64,000 bases of DNA. It comes from a virus. Below, piece after piece: positions 41,118 through 49,636 of this stretch (the first letter of the stretch is position 1; every line of letters begins with the position of its first letter). The position numbers were made by a program, and so were the translations under genes. The DNA lies in IMG/VR virus record IMGVR_UViG_3300022939_000007, positions 1 to 64,000 of that record; one strand, written 5' to 3'. The notes below the pieces were generated by a model. That model worked only from the letters and a program-made list of their open reading frames with translations, did no database searches and was not told the origin of the DNA.

Positions 41118-42373
41118 TGAAAAGTTTTAGAACACATTTAAACGAATCAAAAGAAGGTAAAAATTTACACCTAGAACATCTTGAAGATGAAATTATTAAT
41201 AATGGTATTAATGGTGCAAGAGGCGCAGTAAACTTTTTAAGAGCCCTTAGAGATATGTTATCTGGTTCTGCTACTTCTAAGATCAATATGACCGTAAAGT
41301 GGGACGGAGCTCCAGCAATTTTTGCTGGTACTGATCCTTCCGATGGTAAGTTTTTTGTCGCAAAAAAGTCTGTATTTAATGCAGTGCCATTGTTGTATAA
41401 AAGCATAGATGAAATTGAAACAACTTCCGACTTGTCGCCAAACCTAAAGTCAAAATTTAAAGTTGCATTTTCAGAGTTTTCCAAGTTGGGAATCAAAGAT
41501 GTTATTCAGGGCGACCTGATGTATACTGATGAAAGAGAAGAAAAAACTTTGGATGGCAAAACTTATATTACATTTCAACCAAATACATTAGTATATGCTG
41601 TTCAAAAAGACTCTTCTATTGGAAAAGAAATTTCTGCATCTAAGGTTGGTGTTGTTTGGCATACAACATATAAAGGAAAAGATTTGCAAGGAATGACAGC
41701 TTCATTTGGAGTTAATATTTCTGGGCTCAAGAAAACATCTTCAGTTTGGATGGATGATGCAACATTTAAAGATGTTTCTGGGACTGCTAAGTTTACTGCA
41801 TCTGAATTGAAAACTCTTAATGGACAACTCTCATCTGTCGGTAGAAAATTCAAAAAAATCAAAGCAAATGAATTTAATTCATTTTTAGAAATTCAGAATA
41901 AAACATTGGTGAAAGGATTGTCTGGTGCAAGTTTCAAAACTTTCTTGAATGCATACATCAGAGAAGGAAAGAATATTTCGACAAAAAATTTGAAAAACTT
42001 TGATTATTCAATGTATGTCAAAAATTATTTTGATAATAAGATAATTTCCAAATTGAAAACAGAAAAATCACGTCAAATAAAAGAAGAATTAAGAGATGAA
42101 TTGGTCAAAAAACTAATCAAGTTAGATTCGGTTGTATATGCGATAGTTGACTTTATGGAAGAAATGATTGCAGCTAAAACTCTAATCGTAAATAAACTAA
42201 ATAGTATTAAACAAATGACGGATATTTTTGTTAGAACTGATAATGGTTATAAAGTAACAAATCCAGAGGGATATGTTGCAATTGACCACACTGGAACTAA
42301 TGCTGTGAAACTTGTAGATAGAATGGAATTTAGTTATAACAACTTTACCGCAGCAAAGGCATGGGACAAGTAA
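41117..42373 (+). CDS. DUF6267-like protein with KxDG nucleotidyltransferase-type motif and capsid-targeting-like N-terminus
   Basis: A 418-residue protein of a family widespread in marine T4-like phages. Residues 59-67 (T-V-K-W-D-G-A-P-A) match motif I (K-x-D-G) of DNA/RNA ligases and capping enzymes, with K61 as the possible adenylated Lys. F-F-V-A-K-K-S follows. Later V-I-Q-G-D-L-M-Y (about 129-136) and V-G-V-V-W-H-T-T-Y fall where motifs III and IV/V would be. The N-terminus M-K-S-F-R-T-H-L-N-E resembles a capsid-targeting sequence ending at an L-x-E site. The next gene is a P-loop kinase-like protein. Ligase chemistry is an inference from motifs. Confidence 0.6.
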   Translation: MKSFRTHLNESKEGKNLHLEHLEDEIINNGINGARGAVNFLRALRDMLSGSATSKINMTVKWDGAPAIFAGTDPSDGKFFVAKKSVFNAVPLLYKSIDEIETTSDLSPNLKSKFKVAFSEFSKLGIKDVIQGDLMYTDEREEKTLDGKTYITFQPNTLVYAVQKDSSIGKEISASKVGVVWHTTYKGKDLQGMTASFGVNISGLKKTSSVWMDDATFKDVSGTAKFTASELKTLNGQLSSVGRKFKKIKANEFNSFLEIQNKTLVKGLSGASFKTFLNAYIREGKNISTKNLKNFDYSMYVKNYFDNKIISKLKTEKSRQIKEELRDELVKKLIKLDSVVYAIVDFMEEMIAAKTLIVNKLNSIKQMTDIFVRTDNGYKVTNPEGYVAIDHTGTNAVKLVDRMEFSYNNFTAAKAWDK

Positions 42374-43477
42374 ATGGACATAATAAGAATTATAGAAAGA
42401 CTTAGATTGGAAGAAGGTGTTAACGATCCTTCTATTTTTAAAGCAGTATTTCTTGCCGGCGGGCCCGGTTCAGGAAAATCTTTTATTGTGGGAAAAACTG
42501 CACTTACTTCTCTTGGAATGAGAGTTGTAAATTCAGACCCAGCGTTTGAAAAGGCACTTGCAAAGGCTGGACTTGAAATGACACCAGACGATATTTGGTC
42601 TGATGCTGGTCAGACTGCCAGAGTTCGAGCAAAAAAAGTAACATCCAAACAACAATCTCTCTATGTACAGGGTAGATTGGGATTGGTTATTGATGGTACG
42701 GGAAAAGATTATGAAAAGATTGCAAAACAAAAAGCTCAGTTAGAAAAACTTGGTTATGAAACTGCAATGATTTTTGTAAACACAAATTTAGAAACGGCCG
42801 TTGCTAGAGATGCCGCGAGAAGCAGGACGCTTGGTGCCGCCGAAGTTGGTAAGATGTGGAAAGGAGTTCAAGATAACATTGGAAAGTTCCAAAGAGCATT
42901 CAAATCAAAAATGTTCATTGTTGATAATTCTGATGGCGCAGATTTTGAAAGAGATGTTATGGCAACATATAGAGCAATTTCATCATGGGCAAAGAAAACT
43001 CCTGAAAATAAAGCTGCTCAAAAATGGATTTCTGGACAAAAGGCAAAAAGAAATATTAAAGAAGAAACTTTAGAGGAACAAAAGTTTTCGGACAAAGAAA
43101 TCAAAATGGCTATAGGCGTTGCATCTGATAAGCGTTATAAAGATGGTAATATGACAGGCGCAGTTAAAGCAATTGATAAAATCAAAAAAGGTTTATCTGA
43201 CCACCCACAAGTTAGGGCTGTTTTGCGGAGACAAAATGAAAATATTTCTGAAGAAAGAGATTTTGTGGGCGAGACTGCCGAAATGATGATGCGCGACATG
43301 ATAATCATGCAAAACAAATTAGATGAACTTATAGATGCAATGGAAGAAGAGATGGGAAGACCTCAGATAGAGAAATTTGAAATCGAACCTTGGATTGTAT
43401 CTAAAATTACAAAAGCCAAAGATTACATCGATTCCGTGTATGATTATAGTATAATGGATGATCTGGATTTTGAATGA
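42374..43477 (+). CDS. P-loop kinase-like protein (zeta-toxin / polynucleotide-kinase type)
   Basis: A 367-residue protein with a clear Walker A G-G-P-G-S-G-K-S at residues 29-36, followed by V-N-S-D-P-A-F-E, a pattern shared by zeta toxins and polynucleotide kinases. A lid-like region has A-R-D-A-A-R-S-R-T-L-G. The C-terminal 150 residues are charged and unrelated. Residues 1-15 (I-I-R-I-I-E-R-L-R-L-E-E-G) contain an L-E-E site of the prohead-protease type. It is adjacent, without a gap, to the KxDG protein, so the two may form a kinase-ligase pair. The substrate is unknown. Confidence 0.65.
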   Translation: MDIIRIIERLRLEEGVNDPSIFKAVFLAGGPGSGKSFIVGKTALTSLGMRVVNSDPAFEKALAKAGLEMTPDDIWSDAGQTARVRAKKVTSKQQSLYVQGRLGLVIDGTGKDYEKIAKQKAQLEKLGYETAMIFVNTNLETAVARDAARSRTLGAAEVGKMWKGVQDNIGKFQRAFKSKMFIVDNSDGADFERDVMATYRAISSWAKKTPENKAAQKWISGQKAKRNIKEETLEEQKFSDKEIKMAIGVASDKRYKDGNMTGAVKAIDKIKKGLSDHPQVRAVLRRQNENISEERDFVGETAEMMMRDMIIMQNKLDELIDAMEEEMGRPQIEKFEIEPWIVSKITKAKDYIDSVYDYSIMDDLDFE

Positions 43478-43770
43478 TGCAAAGCTTTGCTCAATTTTTG
43501 GACGAAGGAATTAAATTCAAGTTAATCCGTGGCAAAGACATGGATGTTTTAAAGATGTGGAATAAAGGCGATAACAAATGGGTAGAATTAAGAGGCAAGC
43601 CTGGTTTTGAAACCAGATATGACCCTAAAGACCCATTACATAAAGCAATAACTGCGTTAGGAAAATCTGCTAACATATCAGATTTTATGAATGGAGATGA
43701 AGTAAGTATTAATCCAAAACATCCAGACGCTAAGAAGGCGTTGAAAACAATACAGGGTTTGATGAAATGA
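43477..43770 (+). CDS. Small late protein with capsid-targeting-like N-terminus (97 aa)
   Basis: Starts M-Q-S-F-A-Q-F-L-D-E-G, close to the T4 capsid-targeting pattern (M-K-T-Y-x-E-F-I-A-E) with an L-D-E cleavage-like site. The rest is basic and carries R-Y-D-P-K-D-P-L-H-K-A and I-N-P-K-H-P-D-A-K-K-A. The ATG at 43477 overlaps the previous stop (TGATG). Probably packaged in the head; function unknown. Confidence 0.6.
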   Translation: MQSFAQFLDEGIKFKLIRGKDMDVLKMWNKGDNKWVELRGKPGFETRYDPKDPLHKAITALGKSANISDFMNGDEVSINPKHPDAKKALKTIQGLMK

Positions 43771-44303
43771 AAAGTTTTAGACAGTTTCAAAATATTGAAG
43801 AGATGGTAGAATATCATGTTATTAGTGAAATTCCATTATTAGATAATGTATTTCGTTTAGGATCGAATGCATTTTTTGAAACTTTTAATATTGCAAGAAA
43901 AATGTATGAAGAAGGAAAACTAGAATTCGATTCATATGATATAGAAATTCTTGAAACAGATATTGGAAAGTGGGAATTGTTTGAAAATGAACATGTCCCG
44001 CTCGATTGTCCTTTTTTGGTTGAGGAAGAAAAAGATGTAGAATTAAATTCTCCCAAAAGAGGCGGTAACAAGAAATACTATGTTTATGTGAAAAATGAAA
44101 AGGGAAATATTATAAAGGTTGAGTTTGGAGATACAACTGGATTGACTGCAAAAATTAATAACAAAGAAGCTGCTAGAAATTTTGCAGCAAGACATAATTG
44201 CGATCAGAAAAACGACAAAACAAAACCTGGCTACTGGGCATGTAGATTGCCTAGATATGCAAAACAACTTGGATTGAGTGGAGGCGGAAGCTATTTTTGG
44301 TGA
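43767..44303 (+). CDS. Late protein with capsid-targeting-like N-terminus and conserved RHNC/GYWxCRLPRY domain
   Basis: A 178-residue protein. It begins M-K-S-F-R-Q-F-Q-N-I-E-E, again a tag with an I-E-E site. The last 75 residues hold A-A-R-H-N-C-D-Q-K-N-D-K-T-K-P-G-Y-W-A-C-R-L-P-R-Y, a compact domain with two Cys seen repeatedly in virion-associated proteins of marine T4-like phages. It may bind metal or DNA. The start overlaps the previous stop by 4 bases. Confidence 0.6.
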   Translation: MKSFRQFQNIEEMVEYHVISEIPLLDNVFRLGSNAFFETFNIARKMYEEGKLEFDSYDIEILETDIGKWELFENEHVPLDCPFLVEEEKDVELNSPKRGGNKKYYVYVKNEKGNIIKVEFGDTTGLTAKINNKEAARNFAARHNCDQKNDKTKPGYWACRLPRYAKQLGLSGGGSYFW

Positions 44304-44307
44304 TACT

Positions 44308-44583
44308 ATGAGACCTTATATGGAATGGATGGAAGAAGAAAGCTGTATTTTAAGAGAATTTAATGAGGATGTAGATAGTGAAGAATTGGTTTGGCATAGA
44401 GACAAAAATGATAGACTAGTTCGTATTATGGAATCTGATGGATGGTTTTTTCAATTTGAAGATGAATTTCCTTTTGAGTTATTGAAAGGAATGTGGTTGA
44501 AGATAGATAACCACAGATATCATAGAGTAATAAAAGGCGATAACAATGGGAGTTTATTAATCAAAATTTACGAAGGGGGATAG
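44308..44583 (+). CDS. Conserved small acidic protein (91 aa)
   Basis: Begins M-R-P-Y-M-E-W-M-E-E-E-S, then L-V-W-H-R-D-K-N-D-R, W-F-F-Q-F-E-D and Y-H-R-V-I-K-G-D, a beta-rich cupin-like succession. I chose the ATG at 44308, just after the previous stop, over an in-frame ATG within the previous gene. Similar small proteins occur in T4-like marine phages, but the function is unknown to me. Confidence 0.6.
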   Translation: MRPYMEWMEEESCILREFNEDVDSEELVWHRDKNDRLVRIMESDGWFFQFEDEFPFELLKGMWLKIDNHRYHRVIKGDNNGSLLIKIYEGG

Positions 44584-44584
44584 A

Positions 44585-44806
44585 ATGTTTCATCAGTTGC
44601 TTGATATTCATTTATCTAATATAAAAAAGTTTGATGATGTAATGAATACCAATTATTTACAAGAATATAAAAAAATAATGTGGCATGCCCTGAATGAATT
44701 TGAAAAACCGTTGATGAGTGCTGTTTTTACAAATGGTAGACAGTGGAGAAAACTCAAAGACCAATTTTTGTATGTGCCAGAGGAAGGAACTAAAAATGAC
44801 AGATGA
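44585..44806 (+). CDS. Hypothetical protein (73 aa)
   Basis: A helical protein with L-D-I-H-L-S-N-I-K-K-F-D-D-V and W-R-K-L-K-D-Q-F-L-Y-V-P-E. It starts one base after the upstream stop behind GGGGG/AGGGGG and overlaps the next gene by 11 bases. No recognised family. Confidence 0.55.
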   Translation: MFHQLLDIHLSNIKKFDDVMNTNYLQEYKKIMWHALNEFEKPLMSAVFTNGRQWRKLKDQFLYVPEEGTKNDR

Positions 44807-45176
44807 CATAGATTTTGGATTTACTGCCGTTGACGAAGAAGAGCTGAGAAGTATTGCACCTTCTCCGGCATCTAATGAAGTGTCAGAAAAACTTGAAAGC
44901 ACTGGAGAAGGACTCAAGTTATTAGAATATAAAATGGACAATTTAGTTGATAAACTTGGTGAAATGTTAGACGAAGTTGAAACGGTGAAGGAATTTTATA
45001 ATAACGAAAAAGTAATTGTAAATTCTAAGTTGAAAGATGTTGAAAATCTAATTTTACCTCTACTAAATAATTTGATGAAAAATAAAGAAAAAGAGTATAT
45101 TTACTGGCCAAACCGCGAAGCAATTATCACTCAACAAATAAATCGTATAACGAATATAACAAGAGCAGAAGAATGA
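44796..45176 (+). CDS. Hypothetical coiled-coil protein (126 aa)
   Basis: An acidic N-terminus (D-D-I-D-F-G-F-T-A-V-D-E-E-E) is followed by a coiled coil (L-L-E-Y-K-M-D-N-L-V-D-K-L-G-E-M-L-D-E-V) and a C-terminal Y-W-P-N-R. Its stop overlaps the start of the 821-residue gene (ATGA). The start at 44796 is supported by AAGGAA upstream. Function unknown. Confidence 0.6.
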   Translation: MTDDIDFGFTAVDEEELRSIAPSPASNEVSEKLESTGEGLKLLEYKMDNLVDKLGEMLDEVETVKEFYNNEKVIVNSKLKDVENLILPLLNNLMKNKEKEYIYWPNREAIITQQINRITNITRAEE

Positions 45177-47638
45177 AAGATACTGTAGTTTTTACATTTG
45201 GTAGATTTAATCCACCAACAACTGGACATGAAAAACTAATAGAGAAAGTTGCTGCCGTCGCAAGAAGCGAAAAGGCGGATTTTATGGTATTTCCAAGTCA
45301 ATCTACAAATCCTAAAAAAGACCCTCTAGATTTTAGAACAAAAGTTTCTTATATGAAGAAAATGTTTCCAAAATATTCTAAGAATATCATGTCCAATAAA
45401 GATGCAAAATCTGCTTTTAATATCGTTCCTATGCTATATAAGATGGGATATGAAAGATGTATTATGGTTGTAGGTGGCGATAGAGTTTCAGAATTTGAAA
45501 CAATATTGAATAAGTACAATGGTGTTTCTGGTAGTCATGGTTTCTATGAGTTTGAAAATGGAGTTGAAATTGTTTCTGCCGGAGAAAGAGATGAAAATGC
45601 TACTGATGTAAGTGGTATGTCTGCATCTAAAATGAGAGCAGCTGCAGCTGCTAATAGATACGAAGATGAAAAGATTGGTGGAAAAATTCTTCAAGGATTC
45701 AAGAGTGGACTTCCAAGTAAATTTGAAAGAACGCATGGAAAGAAACTCTTTGCAGACCTAAGAAAAGCAATGAACCTCAGCGAAGAAATGATCGAATTTC
45801 TTAATTCCGTTGGAGATGATTTGCTAGAGTTTATGCAAACAGATTATATGGGATATGTAGACGATGCAACTGATAACAACCTGTACAACGAGATATATGA
45901 AGAATTTTTTGCGGAAAGAAAGGTTGCTCAGGACAAAGATATCGAAGATAGAGAAGGTACACAACCTAAAAAATACTACGCAAAAGATGCAGACGGCGAT
46001 GAAATGTCAAAGTCAACAAAACAAGCTCGCGCAAGACATTTCGCAAAATATGGAAAAAAATCAGACGATTCAGACAGTTCTTACAAACCAGCACCTGGCG
46101 ATGCGAATGCAAAAACAAAACCCTCAAAATACACCAACCTATATCATAAAATGTATGGAGAGGATGTATCTCAAAAACAAATAGACGATTTGGAAAAATT
46201 TGCAGATAGAATGCTTGCAAAATATGATATTGATATTACATTTACAAGACATTTTGTTGATAGAATGAATGACAATAGAAACGATCCAGAGATCAAAGTT
46301 GCAGAACTTCAAAAGTTTTTCAAAAAGATTCAGAAGAAAAAAGGTTCTCAGATCAAGGCGAACCCCGATATCGAAGCAGTTCTCAAAGACATGTCAACTA
46401 ACTTAAATCTGCCTGTAGTTATCAACTATAAGAATGGTGAGTTTGAAGTTGTACATAAAACAATCATGCGTAAGAAAAACTTCTCTACATCAAGTAAAGA
46501 ATTAAAATACGAAGAGGTAGATATGAATATTGAAGAAAAACTTAACGAAATATCTAACATGCGCCGTTTGAAGCTTGTCAGCAAAATTAAGAATTCTGGT
46601 GTTGTAAAACAGGGTTCTATGTCTAAGGATAATAAAAAAGAAGCAGCAAATCCAGCTCAACAAGCTGCCATTGCTATTGCAAAGAAAAAATCGGGAAAAT
46701 ACGATGATGATGGAAATCTTAAAGAATTGACATCAGCAGAAAAAAAACTTATTGATAAAATGTATGACAAAAAAGGTAACTTGACGCCATTGGGTAAAAA
46801 AGTTATGGAATATGGTAAGAAAAATGAAAAACTAGGCAAAGATGCTGATGCTGGTGATTACATCGATGATTTTAGAAAATCAGATGCTCCGCAATTCAAA
46901 GGTAAGTCCGATGAAAAAATAAGACAAATGGCGGTTGCCGCATATCTTAAAGCAAAAGAAAAAAATGAAACTGTTGATGAAAAAATTGCAACCAATAAAG
47001 AAAGAATGAATATGGCTGCTCTTGATGCGTTAAAAAAATTGATTGCATCAAAAGGTGATAAACAGTCTTTAAAATCATATGTATATACTATCGCTAAATC
47101 TTTCAGTGGAGTGTCGGGTAAAGATTTAGAGACTCTTTATAGAAATTCTATTAAAGAACAAGTTGAACTTGATGAAGAAAGATGGAAATATAAGGGCGAC
47201 ACAAATTACAAAGTAGGTGGTAATCTAAGATATGATGATAAGTTAGATTACAAACTTTCAAAGGCAGATGCTGATATTTTAAACAAATACATGAAACAAG
47301 CTAAAAATGATGCAGCACGTAGTAAAGTGTGGAATATGTTCTGGGATTCAAAAGAAACAGGTAATACGGCCAAGGGCCCAGAAAAAGCGATCAAATTTGC
47401 CAAAAATTCTATCAAAGAAGAACTAGATGAACAAATCGAGGGACTTAAAAAGAAAGCAGAAAAGTCGGGTATTTCATATGGTATTCTAAAAAAGGTATAT
47501 GACAGAGGTATGGCTGCTTGGAAAACAGGACATAGGCCAGGAACTACTCCACAACAGTGGGCATTTGCTAGAGTCAATTCATTTATCACTGGCGGTGGCG
47601 CACGGAAGTCGGATGCAGACCTTTGGGCTGAAAGATAG
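45173..47638 (+). CDS. Multidomain late protein with N-terminal cytidylyltransferase-like domain
   Basis: An 821-residue mosaic. Residues 1-180 are a nucleotidylyltransferase of the HIGH superfamily: F-G-R-F-N-P-P-T-T-G-H (9-19) and S-G-M-S-A-S-K-M-R (147-155), as in NMN/FMN adenylyltransferases. The middle has F-T-R-H-F-V-D-R-M-N-D-N-R and long Lys/Asp-rich helical stretches. The last 60 residues (K-V-Y-D-R-G-M-A-A-W-K-T-G-H-R-P-G-T-T-P) form a DUF5824-like module. Several internal (L/I)-x-E sites suggest possible prohead processing. It lies in the late block, so delivery in the virion is plausible. Confidence 0.7.
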   Translation: MKDTVVFTFGRFNPPTTGHEKLIEKVAAVARSEKADFMVFPSQSTNPKKDPLDFRTKVSYMKKMFPKYSKNIMSNKDAKSAFNIVPMLYKMGYERCIMVVGGDRVSEFETILNKYNGVSGSHGFYEFENGVEIVSAGERDENATDVSGMSASKMRAAAAANRYEDEKIGGKILQGFKSGLPSKFERTHGKKLFADLRKAMNLSEEMIEFLNSVGDDLLEFMQTDYMGYVDDATDNNLYNEIYEEFFAERKVAQDKDIEDREGTQPKKYYAKDADGDEMSKSTKQARARHFAKYGKKSDDSDSSYKPAPGDANAKTKPSKYTNLYHKMYGEDVSQKQIDDLEKFADRMLAKYDIDITFTRHFVDRMNDNRNDPEIKVAELQKFFKKIQKKKGSQIKANPDIEAVLKDMSTNLNLPVVINYKNGEFEVVHKTIMRKKNFSTSSKELKYEEVDMNIEEKLNEISNMRRLKLVSKIKNSGVVKQGSMSKDNKKEAANPAQQAAIAIAKKKSGKYDDDGNLKELTSAEKKLIDKMYDKKGNLTPLGKKVMEYGKKNEKLGKDADAGDYIDDFRKSDAPQFKGKSDEKIRQMAVAAYLKAKEKNETVDEKIATNKERMNMAALDALKKLIASKGDKQSLKSYVYTIAKSFSGVSGKDLETLYRNSIKEQVELDEERWKYKGDTNYKVGGNLRYDDKLDYKLSKADADILNKYMKQAKNDAARSKVWNMFWDSKETGNTAKGPEKAIKFAKNSIKEELDEQIEGLKKKAEKSGISYGILKKVYDRGMAAWKTGHRPGTTPQQWAFARVNSFITGGGARKSDADLWAER

Positions 47639-47645
47639 ATAAATA
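47638..47645 (+). promoter_or_regulatory. Late promoter variant (GATAAATA)
   Basis: GATAAATA at the stop codon of the 821-residue gene, 23 bases before the next start. One base differs from the consensus. Confidence 0.55.
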
Positions 47646-47667
47646 GTAAAAAAACTGGAGAACTCTC

Positions 47668-49626
47668 ATGACTAATAGGAAAAATATTCCCGAAGAAATT
47701 TTAGACGATGATGTAGCAGATTTCATCGGCGCAGCTTCTGCTGCGAAGGCGGCAGGAAAAAAGAAATTTAAATTTGGTGATAAAGAATATCCTGTCACAA
47801 TTTCTGATAAAATTGCAAAGACTGTTAATAAAGAAGCCGTTGTTGGTATTATGCAAAACAAGGACGATGAAAAGGTTTCCAAGGGTTCACAAAAAATGGG
47901 AAGTGCAAAAAATGAATCTTTAGATGGAAGAACTAAAGCATTTAAAGAAAAATTGCAAAAGCTTTCCTATTCAGAGAAGAAAAAAGATGACCTAGAAAAC
48001 GAGAAGAATTTTGATGGCCGCGGCAAAGAGTTCAAAGAAAAACTAGTCAAACTTGGATATAAAAAGCCTACTATGGAAGAAAGACTTCTAGAAAAAATGG
48101 GCAAATCTTCAACTGGTTATGATTTGTATCACAAAGATTTTTCATCTGCAATGAAACATGCATACGAATTTGCAAAGAAAAAATATGGTATTGATATTGA
48201 TCCAAAAGAAATTGATGATAAAGTTGCCACTGGGCCTCGCAAACCAACATCTGGTAAAACCAATTCTTATCGTTTACTTGATAAAGATGGTAAAAAAGCA
48301 GTTCAAATTCAAGTATACAATATGGACAATAAGAAATATGAATTGAATATGTATAAAGAGGAAAAGGAATTTGAACCTCATATGATGTACGACCCAAAAA
48401 CTGGTAAAGGTTATAAAGCCGAAAAACCAGAAGATCATGAACGTATGTCTAAGATGGGATATACTCATGAAAAACCAAAAATGGAAGAATTTCATTTACA
48501 TGAAGCATCAATTCAAATGGTAGCAAGAGATCTCGAATCATATGCTAAAAAAGATAAAAAGGGTATGGATTATGATGATTTCATGAAAGCAGCAAAAATG
48601 ATGAAAGATAATCAATTGAAAGCTTTGATTTCATTTGTGAATGATTTGGACACAGAACCAAGAGAAAAAATCCTCATGATTGTTAAGAATGTTCTTGGTA
48701 AGAAAACTGCTGAGAAAATGTTTGGGGTAAGATTTTTTGATAGTAAAATTAATGAGATTAAAGAAATGAAACAGCCCTTCGTAGTTGTTGATACTGCTGA
48801 TGGTAACAAAGTCGTAGGTATGGCTTCTGATGAAAAGGGAGCAAAATCAATTATTTCCACTTCTCAACTTCCACCAATGAAAATTAAAGACAAGAAAACT
48901 TTGAAGATTGTAAAGACAAGCAAAAAACAAGATATTGGATTTCCTGTGAAAGAAGATCAAGAGGTCGATGAAGTCTCTCAAGATACTTTACGTAATTATC
49001 ATGGTAAAGCAGGTGCTCAACTTAATAAATTAAGAGATAAAAATGCTAAAGGAAAGTTAACTTTTGCTGATCTTAAAAAGGGCCAAAACAGAGCAAAAGG
49101 TCTTAATAGAGCTGCTAATAAGATGGAAGAGATTGAACTAAAAGAATTTGAAACAGAGATTGATTTACAAGAAAAACTTTCTCCAGCCCAAATCAAAAAA
49201 TTAAAAAGTGAATTTGAAGACCTGAGAGGAAAGAAAATCTCTGCACAGTCAGGAATGAAACTTTCCAAAGCTTTGGACAAATTGGACAAGGAACAAACGA
49301 TTGCTCTTGTTAATTTAGATTTGCCATTCGTTTCTACTCTTGCTGTTAGCAAACTAATGATGAATTTTAACATGTCTCCAAGCGAAGTCAATAAAATAAT
49401 TGATGGAAAAGATGAATCATTTGATCCAAAACTCAAAGAAGAACTAAAAATTAAAGAATTGATTGAAAGTTCTGATAAAAAAGATGCAGAGGAAATGAAA
49501 GAAATTGTTCTTGCAATGAACCCTAAATATAATAAAAAACAGGTTCAAAAAGAAGTTGAAAAAATGGCGATGGAGAAATATGGAAATTCCTCTCGCGCTA
49601 AAAAGATTGCTAGCTACGTTAAATAA
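47668..49626 (+). CDS. Large Lys-rich late protein with internal repeats (652 aa)
   Basis: A basic, mostly helical protein without a recognisable enzyme core. It contains a tandem repeat near residues 90-140 (L-D-G-R-T-K-A-F-K-E-K-L-Q-K-L-S-Y and F-D-G-R-G-K-E-F-K-E-K-L-V-K-L-G-Y) and the segment N-Y-H-G-K-A-G-A-Q-L-N-K-L near 437. Repeated M-E-E-(R/F) and E-L-K-E patches with (L/I)-x-E sites could be processed by gp21. Such large mosaic proteins are frequent in marine T4-like phages, and internal virion proteins are a reasonable guess. Confidence 0.6.
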   Translation: MTNRKNIPEEILDDDVADFIGAASAAKAAGKKKFKFGDKEYPVTISDKIAKTVNKEAVVGIMQNKDDEKVSKGSQKMGSAKNESLDGRTKAFKEKLQKLSYSEKKKDDLENEKNFDGRGKEFKEKLVKLGYKKPTMEERLLEKMGKSSTGYDLYHKDFSSAMKHAYEFAKKKYGIDIDPKEIDDKVATGPRKPTSGKTNSYRLLDKDGKKAVQIQVYNMDNKKYELNMYKEEKEFEPHMMYDPKTGKGYKAEKPEDHERMSKMGYTHEKPKMEEFHLHEASIQMVARDLESYAKKDKKGMDYDDFMKAAKMMKDNQLKALISFVNDLDTEPREKILMIVKNVLGKKTAEKMFGVRFFDSKINEIKEMKQPFVVVDTADGNKVVGMASDEKGAKSIISTSQLPPMKIKDKKTLKIVKTSKKQDIGFPVKEDQEVDEVSQDTLRNYHGKAGAQLNKLRDKNAKGKLTFADLKKGQNRAKGLNRAANKMEEIELKEFETEIDLQEKLSPAQIKKLKSEFEDLRGKKISAQSGMKLSKALDKLDKEQTIALVNLDLPFVSTLAVSKLMMNFNMSPSEVNKIIDGKDESFDPKLKEELKIKELIESSDKKDAEEMKEIVLAMNPKYNKKQVQKEVEKMAMEKYGNSSRAKKIASYVK

Positions 49627-49636
49627 GGAGAAAAAA

